Assembly (NCBI RefSeq): GCF_018598185.1
Contig: NZ_JAHESC010000008.1
Coordinates: 1-64,000 of the forward strand
DNA: 64,000 bases
DNA from: Dawidia soli
GTDB lineage: Bacteria > Bacteroidota > Bacteroidia > Cytophagales > Cyclobacteriaceae
Direction: 5' to 3'
Part shown: in pieces, positions 26,351 through 33,457 of the stretch
Position numbering within the stretch: position 1 is the first letter of the stretch
Layout: every line of letters begins with the position of its first letter
Notes under the pieces: generated by a model
What the model was told of the DNA's origin: nothing
The model's input: the letters and a program-made list of their open reading frames with translations, nothing else
Database searches by the model: none
Made by a program: the position numbers and the translations under genes

Positions 26351-26399
26351 AACTAAAAGCTTTCCGGGAGCACTAAACTTTCGGAAAGTTTTTAGTTTT
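26351..26399 (+). terminator. Intrinsic terminator after the bacilliredoxin gene
   Basis: A 15-bp stem (26351-26365 with 26383-26397, one G-T pair) ends in a short T run. It lies 18 bp after the stop codon and just before dapB. Confidence 0.75.
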
Positions 26400-26422
26400 A
26401 CGGCGAACTCACAAACCCTTAC

Positions 26423-27130
26423 ATGAACATCATCCTTCTCGGCTACGGAAAAATGGGGAAAATCATTGAGCGCGTAGCCCTCGAGCGCGGTCACACCATC
26501 TCCGCCCGCATCGACCTTCACAACCAACACGAATTTGAAACCGCCTCGGGCGACGTTGCCATCGAATTCTCTCATCCCGATGCTGCCTTTGAAAATGTAA
26601 GACGGACCTTACTGAAAGACATTCCCGTGGTGTGCGGCACGACCGGCTGGCTGACACGCAAGCCCGAGATCGAAGCGCTTTGCCGCGAACGTCAGGGCGC
26701 GTTCTTTTACGCGTCCAACTACAGCGTCGGCGTGAACATCTTCTTTAAGCTGAACGAGTACCTGGCCAAAATGGTCCAGCATATAGCGGAGTACGACGTG
26801 GAGATGGACGAGATCCACCACGCCGAAAAAAGAGACGCCCCCAGCGGTACCGCCATTACCCTGGCGGAAGGTACCCTGAAACACTTGTCGCGCAAAAAAG
26901 GCTGGGTGAACCAGGATACCGGCAATCCCGAGGACCTGGTGATCAAATCTTTCCGCATCGACCAGGTGCCCGGCACACACGTCGTGAAATACGCCTCTCC
27001 CATTGACGATATCGAGATCAAACACATTGCGCATTCCCGCGAGGGCTTTGCCAAGGGGGCTGTCATGGTGGCCGAGTGGATCAAGGATAAAAAAGGCGTG
27101 CTCTCGATGGACGATTACTTGAAATTTTGA
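26423..27130 (+). CDS. dapB: 4-hydroxy-tetrahydrodipicolinate reductase
   Basis: DapB carries out the second step of the diaminopimelate branch and so feeds lysine and peptidoglycan synthesis. The 235-residue protein is a short-form DapB with an N-terminal Rossmann motif GYGKMGKIIE and the catalytic segment EIHHAEKRDAPSGTA (His and Lys). Conserved GTTGW and SNYSVGVNIFF blocks are also present. It stands alone between a terminator and lepB, 69 bp ahead of the latter. No other dap gene is in the window. Confidence 0.95.
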   Translation: MNIILLGYGKMGKIIERVALERGHTISARIDLHNQHEFETASGDVAIEFSHPDAAFENVRRTLLKDIPVVCGTTGWLTRKPEIEALCRERQGAFFYASNYSVGVNIFFKLNEYLAKMVQHIAEYDVEMDEIHHAEKRDAPSGTAITLAEGTLKHLSRKKGWVNQDTGNPEDLVIKSFRIDQVPGTHVVKYASPIDDIEIKHIAHSREGFAKGAVMVAEWIKDKKGVLSMDDYLKF

Positions 27131-27199
27131 GGCTGCGTCAGCGACTAACCGTCTAAATCGATTATTTATTCTATTTTGCACGTTTTTCAATAGCATCTT

Positions 27200-28675
27200 A
27201 TGGAAGGTTACGAATTTATAGTAATGCTTGCGCTCCTGCCGCTTCTGATTCCCTACTATGTGGGACTCTGGAAGTTATTCGAAAAAGCAGGCCAGCCGGG
27301 TTGGAAGGCGCTTATTCCAATCTACAACCTGGTCGTCATTCTGAAGATCGTCGGACGGCCCTGGTCCTGGGTCTTTTATCTCCTCATTCCCGTCATCGGT
27401 CAGCTTATCGCCATTGGTGTCGTGGCCGATCTGATGAAGTCGTTCGGCAAAGAGAAGTTCTACCAGATCGCTGCCGCCGTACTGGTGCCGTTCTTTTATT
27501 TCCCCTACCTGGGATTTAAAAAAGATGTAAAGTATAAAGGCCCTGCCACCCAGATCCACGGCGAAAAATCTACCCGCCAGGAATGGACCGAGGCGATCGG
27601 TTTTGCCGTGATCGCCGCCACCCTGATCCGCTGGTTGATCATGGAAGCGTATACCATTCCCACGCCTTCGATGGAAAACTCCCTGCTGGTGGGCGACTTC
27701 CTGTTTGTGAGCAAATTCCACTATGGTACACGCACCACGACCACGCCGCTGCAGATCCCGCTCACACACCAGAAGATCTGGTTCACCAACATTCCCTCTT
27801 ACGTCGAGTGGATCAAATTGCCCCAGTATCGCCTGCCGGGCATCAGCCATGTAAAACGCGAAGACGTGGTGGTCTTCAACGTGCCGCCCAAAGGGCTGAA
27901 CGACGGCATCGACTACCCGGTAGACCTGAAGACCAACTATATTAAACGCTGTGTGGCCGTCGCCGGCGACACGCTGTCCATCAAAGACCAGCAGGTATAT
28001 ATCAACGGCGTGGCGTCACCCGTGCCGCCCGAGATCCAGTTCAGCTACCTGATCCTGTCGGACGGCCCGATCAGCGAGCGCAACCTGTCGAACCTGGGCC
28101 TGGGCACCGAAGACTATCAGGAGCACGGCCGCCAGGCCGACGGTAAGTTTGCCTACCAGATGTGGCTGACCAAGGCCCGCGCCGACGAAATGAAGACGCT
28201 GCCCTACATCCGCGCCATCGAGCTTCAGAAACGTATACACGACGAGGGCACCATCCCCTACTCGAGCTACTACGACTGGTACGGCGGCCCCGACTCGACG
28301 CGGTTGTTCCGCTGGTCGACCGATAACTTCGGTCCGCTGTGGATCCCCAAGAAAGGCGCAACCATCACCATCGACAAATCAACGCTCGCCCTGTACGGCA
28401 CCACCATCAAGCTGTACGACCACAACAAGAATGTAAAGATCGAAGGCGACAAGCTCTTCATCGACGGCCAGCCGGTGACCCAATATACCTTCCAGCAAGA
28501 CTATTACTTCATGATGGGTGACAACCGGCACAACTCCCTCGATTCACGCTTCTGGGGTTTTGTACCCGAAGACCACATTGTCGGAAAAGCATTCTTCATC
28601 TGGCTGTCGGTAGACAGAGGCTCTGGCATCGCCAACCGCATCCGCTGGAACCGCTTCTTTAAGCTGATCAAATAG
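27200..28675 (+). CDS. lepB: Signal peptidase I with N-terminal DUF5684-like membrane region
   Basis: LepB cleaves signal peptides from exported proteins at the outer face of the inner membrane. The 491-residue protein is longer than typical. The first 115 residues form several membrane segments of the DUF5684 type (LWKLFEKAGQPGWKALIPIY, then a chain of hydrophobic helices). A further membrane helix precedes the catalytic part. The Ser motif TPSMENSLLVGDFLFVSKF (near residue 155), the Lys region IKRCVAVAGDTLSI and the C-terminal MMGDNRHNSLDSRFWGFV are intact. An insert of about 130 residues separates the Lys and the C-terminal block, common in Bacteroidota. A bidirectional terminator follows. 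Confidence 0.95.
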   Translation: MEGYEFIVMLALLPLLIPYYVGLWKLFEKAGQPGWKALIPIYNLVVILKIVGRPWSWVFYLLIPVIGQLIAIGVVADLMKSFGKEKFYQIAAAVLVPFFYFPYLGFKKDVKYKGPATQIHGEKSTRQEWTEAIGFAVIAATLIRWLIMEAYTIPTPSMENSLLVGDFLFVSKFHYGTRTTTTPLQIPLTHQKIWFTNIPSYVEWIKLPQYRLPGISHVKREDVVVFNVPPKGLNDGIDYPVDLKTNYIKRCVAVAGDTLSIKDQQVYINGVASPVPPEIQFSYLILSDGPISERNLSNLGLGTEDYQEHGRQADGKFAYQMWLTKARADEMKTLPYIRAIELQKRIHDEGTIPYSSYYDWYGGPDSTRLFRWSTDNFGPLWIPKKGATITIDKSTLALYGTTIKLYDHNKNVKIEGDKLFIDGQPVTQYTFQQDYYFMMGDNRHNSLDSRFWGFVPEDHIVGKAFFIWLSVDRGSGIANRIRWNRFFKLIK

Positions 28676-28693
28676 TCTGAAAGGAGTGTTAGT

Positions 28694-28729
28694 AAAAAGC
28701 CCCCTTGCTTGTAGCAAGGGGGCTTTTTT
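28694..28729. terminator. Bidirectional terminator between lepB and ung
   Basis: A perfect 16-bp stem (AAAAAGCCCCCTTGCT and its complement) with a 3-nt loop has A and T runs on either side. It can end transcripts from lepB on the plus strand and ung on the minus strand. Confidence 0.9.
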
Positions 28730-28745
28730 ATGGCTGGCTTCGGCA

Positions 28746-29408
28746 TCACCACTCGATCGGCGTCAGCCCCTGCTTCACGAGATACTCATTCGTCTTACTA
28801 AAATGTTTGTTCCCAAAGAACCCCCGATCAGCCGAGAACGGCGACGGGTGTGGTGACATGAGTACGAGATGTTTATTCCGGTTTATAACTTCTCCTTTCT
28901 TCTGCGCGTACGATCCCCACAACAGGAAGACGATGTGCTCGCGTTCGTCTGAAATATGTTTGATGACGGCATCCGTAAAGGCTTCCCACCCCTTGTTCTG
29001 ATGTGATCCCGGGGAGGATGCGCGCACGGTAAGCGTGGCGTTTAGCAGCAGGACACCTTGTTTGGCCCAGCGCTCCAGGTTGCCCGTGGCCGGCAGGGGT
29101 TTGCCCAGGTCCGCCTGGATCTCTTTGAAGATATTGACCAGTGACGGCGGCATGCGGATCCCGTCGTGCACTGAGAAGCACAAGCCGTTGGCCTGGCCTG
29201 CGCCGTGGTAGGGATCCTGCCCCAGGATGACCACTTTCACCTGGCTGAAATCACACGCGTCAAAGGCTTTGAAGATCTCTTTGCCGGGCGGGTATACCGT
29301 CTGCGTTTGATACTCTTGTTTGACAAAACTGATGAGGTTTTCGAAGTACGGCTTGGTGAATTCCGCGGCCAGACGGTCCTTCCAGGAAGGCGCAATTTTA
29401 ACATCCAT
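28746..29408 (-). CDS. ung: Uracil-DNA glycosylase
   Basis: Ung removes uracil from DNA in base-excision repair. I choose the ATG at 29408 (MDVKIAPSWKDRLAAEF), giving 220 residues, the normal size of family 1. The longer in-frame start has no family similarity. Motifs are VVILGQDPYHGAGQANGLCF (catalytic Asp and the water-activating loop), VLLLNATLTV and the Leu-loop HPSPFSADRGFFG with the conserved His. It stands alone and convergent with lepB. Confidence 0.96.
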   Translation of the reverse strand: MDVKIAPSWKDRLAAEFTKPYFENLISFVKQEYQTQTVYPPGKEIFKAFDACDFSQVKVVILGQDPYHGAGQANGLCFSVHDGIRMPPSLVNIFKEIQADLGKPLPATGNLERWAKQGVLLLNATLTVRASSPGSHQNKGWEAFTDAVIKHISDEREHIVFLLWGSYAQKKGEVINRNKHLVLMSPHPSPFSADRGFFGNKHFSKTNEYLVKQGLTPIEW

Positions 29409-29523
29409 GCCTAAAACTAATCGGTGGCGGGAAACGATACAAGGGGAAGCATTTTCAGGGAATCGGAAAGCAAATAATATCACTGATTTTCAATCACTTA
29501 AACAAGTATTAACGCCCCCCACT

Positions 29524-29551
29524 TGGGAATTCTAAAATTTTGATATTTTTG
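29524..29551 (+). promoter_or_regulatory. Promoter of apaG, giving a nearly leaderless mRNA
   Basis: TTG (29524-29526) and TATTTTTG (29544-29551) are 17 nt apart, a good consensus match. The ATG at 29560 lies only 8 bases after the -7 box, so transcription should start at or within a few bases of the start codon. Confidence 0.6.
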
Positions 29552-29559
29552 ATGCTAAC

Positions 29560-29946
29560 ATGGTAACGGAAATCACCAAAGGGATCAAAGTAACAGTGGA
29601 GACGGAGTATCAACCGGCGTATTCCAGCCCGAGCCAGTACCATTATGTCTTCACCTACCGCATCACGATCGAGAACCAGAGTGATTACACCATCCAGCTG
29701 CTGCGCCGTCACTGGCACATTCACGACGCCGGCTTCAGCCCGCGCGAAGTAGAAGGTGAAGGCGTCGTAGGACAACAACCCGTACTCGAGCCCGGTCAGA
29801 CCCACCAGTATGTTTCCGGCTGTAACCTGAAGTCGGGTATCGGCAAGATGGTGGGTACCTACCTCATGGAACGCGTCGTGGACGGCGTGAAAGTAGAGGT
29901 TAACATTCCGTCGTTCACCATGGTCGCCCCCATCCGCCTGAACTAG
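29560..29946 (+). CDS. apaG: ApaG-domain protein
   Basis: The 128-residue protein is a single ApaG/DUF525 beta-sandwich. It begins MVTEITKGIKVTVETEYQPA and contains the signatures YRITIENQSDYTIQLLRRHW and EGVVGQQPVLEPGQTHQYVSG. ApaG is linked to cobalt/magnesium homeostasis in enterobacteria, but its biochemical role is unsettled. It is followed after 46 bp by a methyltransferase gene on the same strand. The predicted start of transcription lies at or just before the ATG. Confidence 0.95.
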   Translation: MVTEITKGIKVTVETEYQPAYSSPSQYHYVFTYRITIENQSDYTIQLLRRHWHIHDAGFSPREVEGEGVVGQQPVLEPGQTHQYVSGCNLKSGIGKMVGTYLMERVVDGVKVEVNIPSFTMVAPIRLN

Positions 29947-29992
29947 CGGCGCTGCACAAACGCCCGGTACCCGTTACCCGCCACCCCGCAGC

Positions 29993-30772
29993 ATGCCCAC
30001 GCGCTTTCAATTTCAAACGTACTTCACCTACTGGCTGGATGCCGTCAACAAGCACTCGCTGCATTCGCCCTTTTTTTTTGACTTTTATACCCGCGTGGTC
30101 GCCCCCACCCCGCGTCCACCACGCCTCCCGGCGCTGGAATCCATACGCGATACGCTGCTGCAGGACACCACGCGCCTGACGATCCAGGACCTTGGTGCCG
30201 GGCCACAATACGGTCAGACCACGTCGCGCACCGTGCAGTCCATTGCACGCACCAGCATTAGCCCTGAGCGCTTTGCGCATTTATACCATCGCATCGTTCG
30301 CCACTTCGGTTACACACACGTCGTGGAGCTCGGCACGTCGCTGGGCCTCAATACACTTTACCTCGCCACGGCCGGCGCGCAGGTCACCACCCTGGAGGGC
30401 GCCCCCGAAGTGGCCGGCGTCGCGCGCAACGTCTTCGCGCAGCAGCCGGCGGCGCGCATCCGCCTGATCGAAGGCGACATCACCCACACGCTGCCATCGT
30501 ACCTGGCGTCGTCGGGCAAAGTAGACCTGGCCTTTGTCGATGCCAACCACCGCTACGAGCCTACGCTACGGTACTTTCAGCAGCTGCTGCAGAAAGTACA
30601 CGCCCAAAGCATGCTCATCTTCGACGATATACACTACACCCCGGGCATGCAACAGGCCTGGGAGGAGATGCGTAAACATCCGCTGGTGTACGCCAGCGCC
30701 GACCTCTACCGCTGCGGTATTTTGTTTTTTGACCCCTCATTGAACAAACAGCACGTTGTATTGCAGTATTAA
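29993..30772 (+). CDS. Class I SAM-dependent methyltransferase (O-methyltransferase-like)
   Basis: The 259-residue protein has a Rossmann-type methyltransferase core. Motif I is VVELGTSLGLNTLYLA (about residues 116-131), an acidic residue ends the next strand (TTLEGAPEVA), and LAFVDANHRYEPTLRYFQ resembles the metal/catalytic segment of class I O-methyltransferases. The N-terminus, FQTYFTYWLDAVNKHSLHSPFFFDFYT, is typical of a Bacteroidota group whose substrate is not known. It follows apaG by 46 bp and may share its transcript. A strong promoter for the next gene begins right at its stop. Confidence 0.85.
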   Translation: MPTRFQFQTYFTYWLDAVNKHSLHSPFFFDFYTRVVAPTPRPPRLPALESIRDTLLQDTTRLTIQDLGAGPQYGQTTSRTVQSIARTSISPERFAHLYHRIVRHFGYTHVVELGTSLGLNTLYLATAGAQVTTLEGAPEVAGVARNVFAQQPAARIRLIEGDITHTLPSYLASSGKVDLAFVDANHRYEPTLRYFQQLLQKVHAQSMLIFDDIHYTPGMQQAWEEMRKHPLVYASADLYRCGILFFDPSLNKQHVVLQY

Positions 30773-30775
30773 TCA

Positions 30776-30806
30776 TTGAATTACAGCGGAAGAAATTTTA
30801 TTTTTG
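30776..30806 (+). promoter_or_regulatory. Promoter of the coiled-coil membrane protein gene
   Basis: TTG (30776-30778) and TATTTTTG (30799-30806) are 20 nt apart, matching the Bacteroidota consensus. The start of transcription near 30813 excludes the in-frame TTG at 30804 and supports the ATG at 30828. Confidence 0.55.
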
Positions 30807-30827
30807 CGTTTTTACAAAAAGCCCACT

Positions 30828-31757
30828 ATGAGCGAACCGACAAACATCTCTCCTGTAGAGCAGGCCCCGAAGAAGTCGAACAAGAACGCCATTATCATTG
30901 CCCTGATGGCGGTCATCATTGTTATACAGGGAGTAAAGATATTTCTCGACAGCCGCGAGCACCAGACCCTCGTCGCCGAAAAGACCTCGACCGAGCAAGA
31001 ATTGGCCACGACCATGCAGCGCATGACCGAGATCCGCGACGAGCTGGACGCCAAGATCGCCGAGGTTCAAAAGCTGGGGGGCAACGTCTCCGACCTGGAA
31101 AAGGCCAAGGCCGAGGTCGAAGCTGAGCTGAAGCGCTCCAAGCGCGCCACCGGCAAGGAGATCAAGGCCCTCAAGGACAAAGTGGAAGGCTACGAGCTGC
31201 TGCTGAAGACCAAGGACGAAGAGATCGAAAAGCTGCAGCACGTCAACAAGGCCCTGCTCAGCGAAAATACCTCGCTGAAAACCCAGAAGAATCAACTTGG
31301 CGACTCGATCAACCGCCTGAGCCAAAGCAAGGACGAGCTGGCCACCAAGGTGGCGATCGCCTCTGAGCTCAAAGCCGAGAACGTACGCATCGTGGCCCTG
31401 AGCGACCGCGGCAAGGAGCGCGAGTCGCCCTTCAAGAGCCGCCAGATCAGCAAGCTGAAAGCGGAATTCAACATTGCCGAAAACAACGTCGCCCCGATCG
31501 AAGGCAAAAAGATCATGATCCGCATCGTAGACGAGAACGGCCAGGTGATCTTCGACGTAGCCCGCGGCTCCGGCACCTTTATCTACAACGGCAAGGAAGA
31601 GTTCTATACCGCCTCGCAGGAGATCCTGTTCGACAACACCAAGCAGAAGCTGGTCTACACCTACGAAAAAGGCTCGGACTACGCCTCCGGCACGTACACC
31701 CTGGAGATCTATTGCAACGACTACAAAATGGGCTCCGGCCAGTTTGTCGTGAAATAA
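30828..31757 (+). CDS. Membrane-anchored coiled-coil protein with C-terminal beta domain
   Basis: The 309-residue protein has one membrane segment near residues 22-38 (AIIIALMAVIIVIQGVKIFL), so most of it should lie outside the inner membrane. A long coiled coil follows (about 45-185, rich in Glu, Lys and Leu). The C-terminal globular part (about 195-309) contains KIMIRIVDENGQVIFDVARGSG and ends YKMGSGQFVVK. It resembles proteins loosely annotated as SMC-like or hypothetical in Bacteroidota. The C-terminal domain looks like a beta-sandwich similar to chaperone or outer-membrane stabilising modules, which is uncertain. The gene has its own promoter and is followed by a repeat region. Confidence 0.75.
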   Translation: MSEPTNISPVEQAPKKSNKNAIIIALMAVIIVIQGVKIFLDSREHQTLVAEKTSTEQELATTMQRMTEIRDELDAKIAEVQKLGGNVSDLEKAKAEVEAELKRSKRATGKEIKALKDKVEGYELLLKTKDEEIEKLQHVNKALLSENTSLKTQKNQLGDSINRLSQSKDELATKVAIASELKAENVRIVALSDRGKERESPFKSRQISKLKAEFNIAENNVAPIEGKKIMIRIVDENGQVIFDVARGSGTFIYNGKEEFYTASQEILFDNTKQKLVYTYEKGSDYASGTYTLEIYCNDYKMGSGQFVVK

Positions 31758-31800
31758 TGACGCCGTAACACCGGGGCAAAGCCACCCCTGTGGCAGGCCC

Positions 31801-31914
31801 AAAGCTGAGTTAAAGCATAGTTAAAGCACTGATAAAGCACTATCCTATAATGTGCCTTATCAGTGCTTTAACTTTGTTTTGACTATGCTTTATCTATGCT
31901 TTAACCCTGGCTTT
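31801..31914. repeat. TAAAGCA-rich long imperfect inverted repeat
   Basis: The left arm repeats the unit (A/T)TAAAGCA three times (in GTTAAAGCATAG, GTTAAAGCACTG and GATAAAGCAC). The right arm carries the complementary units (CTTATCAGTGCTTTAAC, ATGCTTTAT and ATGCTTTAACC). The inner part, AAAGCACTGATAAAGCAC (31825-31840) facing GTGCCTTATCAGTGCTTT (31852-31869), forms a 17- to 18-bp hairpin with one G-T pair. It lies in the gap between the coiled-coil gene and rpsF and could act as a terminator or be a small mobile palindromic element. Confidence 0.7.
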
Positions 31915-31963
31915 GCCCTGAGAAAGCTTCGAAAAAACCACAATTACCGGACTTTTTTGGGCA

Positions 31964-31998
31964 TTTGTTTCGTGATCCGGTGAATTTGCCTACCTTTG
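31964..31998 (+). promoter_or_regulatory. Promoter of the rpsF-rpsR-rplI operon
   Basis: TTTG (31964-31967) and TACCTTTG (31991-31998) are 23 nt apart; the -7 box is an exact match. The leader before the rpsF ATG at 32021 would be about 16 nt, too short for a structured ribosomal-protein operator. Confidence 0.6.
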
Positions 31999-32020
31999 CA
32001 GGCTCAAATAAAAAACTATC

Positions 32021-32398
32021 ATGAGAAACTACGAGACGGTATTCATTTTAAATCCCGTTTTGTCTGAAGATCAGGCAAAGGATACTGTCGATAAGTTCGT
32101 GAAAGTGTTGAAGAAGGCCAATGCCGATGTATTGAACATCGAGAATTGGGGCTTGAAGAAGATGGCTTACCCCATCAACAAAAAGTCAACCGGCTTCTAT
32201 AACCTGATCGAATTCACGGCCGACGCGCCCGTTATCGACACCCTGGAGACTGAGTACAGACGGGATGAGTCCATTATGCGCTTCCTGACGACCGTGCTGG
32301 ACAAGCACGCGATCGTGTACAACGAACGCAGACGCAAAGGCGAATTCAAGAACAAGAAACAAGGTGTTAAAAAAACTGAGGAGGAGCGCGAAAAATGA
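32021..32398 (+). CDS. rpsF: 30S ribosomal protein S6
   Basis: S6 binds 16S rRNA with S18 in the platform of the small subunit. The 125-residue protein has the N-terminal [18 protein letters not shown], the central [20 protein letters not shown] and the charged C-terminal tail typical of Bacteroidota. The stop overlaps the rpsR start by 4 bp (ATGA). It is the first gene of the conserved rpsF-rpsR-rplI operon. Confidence 0.97.
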   Translation: MRNYETVFILNPVLSEDQAKDTVDKFVKVLKKANADVLNIENWGLKKMAYPINKKSTGFYNLIEFTADAPVIDTLETEYRRDESIMRFLTTVLDKHAIVYNERRRKGEFKNKKQGVKKTEEEREK

Positions 32399-32646
32399 CA
32401 TTAATGAACGAACCTATTAAGCGCGCAGAGGTTAAGCCGAAGTACTGCCGCTTCAAGAAGAACGGTATCAAGTACATCGACTACAAAGATCCCGACTTCC
32501 TGCTGAAGTTCATCAACGAGCAAGGCAAGATCCTGCCCCGCCGTTTGACTGGCACCAGCCTGAAATTCCAGAAGAAAGTAGCGCAGGCTGTAAAGCGTGC
32601 CCGCCACCTGGCCATTCTTCCATACACAGGCGATTCTTTGAAATAA
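32395..32646 (+). CDS. rpsR: 30S ribosomal protein S18
   Basis: S18 is the partner of S6 on the 30S platform. The 83-residue protein contains [20 protein letters not shown] and the signature [32 protein letters not shown]. The start used overlaps rpsF by 4 bp; an ATG three codons inside is the other choice. rplI follows after 31 bp. Confidence 0.97.
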   Translation: MTLMNEPIKRAEVKPKYCRFKKNGIKYIDYKDPDFLLKFINEQGKILPRRLTGTSLKFQKKVAQAVKRARHLAILPYTGDSLK

Positions 32647-32677
32647 TCAATTCCAGGACCCTTAACGATATACGAAC

Positions 32678-33121
32678 ATGGAAGTAATTTTGAAACAGGA
32701 CGTATTGGGCCTTGGCTATAAGAACGACATCGTGAAGGTGAAAGCCGGGTACGGTAACAACTACCTGATCCCCAACGGCTACGCCCTCATCGCCAACGAC
32801 TCGAACAAAAGACTGGTAAACGAAAACGTACGCCAGGCTGCTCACAAAGCGGCAAAGGTAAAGCAAGACGCAGAAGCGCTGGCCGGCCGCCTCGGCGAGC
32901 TGACCATAGAGATCCGCACCAAAGCGGGTGAGACCGGTAAGATTTTCGGCGCCGTTACGGCCCTGCAGATCGCCGACGCGCTGAAAGCAAAAGGCTTTGA
33001 CATCGACCGTAAGAAAGTGCACCTGAAGGAAGCTCCCAAGCAGATCGGTACATACACCGTAGGCCTGGACCTCCACAAGGAAGTAAAGCACGAGATTAAG
33101 GTTAACGTCGTAGCCGAATAA
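32678..33121 (+). CDS. rplI: 50S ribosomal protein L9
   Basis: L9 is a two-domain protein at the base of the L1 stalk. The 147-residue protein begins MEVILKQDVLGLGYKNDIVKVK and contains GYGNNYLIPNGYALIA, the rRNA-binding N-terminal motif. A central helix and a C-terminal domain (GKIFGAVTALQIADALKAKG) follow. It is full length and the last gene of the ribosomal operon, followed by a perfect-palindrome terminator. Confidence 0.97.
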   Translation: MEVILKQDVLGLGYKNDIVKVKAGYGNNYLIPNGYALIANDSNKRLVNENVRQAAHKAAKVKQDAEALAGRLGELTIEIRTKAGETGKIFGAVTALQIADALKAKGFDIDRKKVHLKEAPKQIGTYTVGLDLHKEVKHEIKVNVVAE

Positions 33122-33146
33122 CAACGACTTCGTCCTTGTGACCATA

Positions 33147-33172
33147 CAAAGAGCCCCGATCGGGGCTCTTTG
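33147..33172 (+). terminator. Terminator of the ribosomal operon
   Basis: A perfect 26-nt palindrome (CAAAGAGCCCCGA and its complement) lies 26 bp after the rplI stop and runs into a T-rich stretch (TTTGCTTTTA). Confidence 0.85.
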
Positions 33173-33222
33173 CTTTTATAGCCTGTCACTGGCGCACGTC
33201 TGAGCCCTGTCTCAGGGCGGTG

Positions 33223-33320
33223 ACTTGTGCCTATACGGCCGGCAGTTTGTAACTGCCGTCGTTTCTTCCGCCACCTTCTCTGCCCGCCAGTTATAAACTG
33301 GCTACCGTGTAGGCACAAGT
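33223..33320. repeat. Branched palindrome (REP-like element)
   Basis: An outer 16-bp stem (ACTTGTGCCTATACGG at 33223-33238 with its complement at 33305-33320, one G-T pair) encloses two perfect hairpins. These are CGGCAGTT-TGT-AACTGCCG (33240-33258) and GCCAGTT-ATA-AACTGGC (33286-33302). The two inner hairpins resemble each other. Right after it, CAAGTT...AACTTG (33316-33341) forms another hairpin, and CCCTG-TCT-CAGGG lies just before. Such clusters are typical of REP or BIME-like elements moved by RAYT transposases, but no transposase is in the window. Confidence 0.7.
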
Positions 33321-33401
33321 TGCGCGCTGCGCGCTAAACTTGCGCCAGCAAGGCTCGCCCCCTGCCCCTGTGGACCGGGGCTTACTGGCCGACTTAAAAG
33401 C

Positions 33402-33429
33402 GAAAGGCCCGGTATACACCAGGCCCTTC
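33402..33429 (-). terminator. Terminator of the nagB gene
   Basis: On the minus strand a 12-bp stem with two G-T pairs (GAAGGGCCTGGT and ACCGGGCCTTTC) and a GTAT loop precedes GCTTTT. It lies 29 bp after the stop of the NagB/PIG-L gene. Confidence 0.65.
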
Positions 33430-33457
33430 AGTTATTTGAAATAAAGAGCTTCCGCTC

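Noticed and set aside
33180-33457. Insertion sequence or gene remnant after rplI
   Set aside because: Only palindromes are seen; no transposase fragment or target-site duplication could be found by eye.
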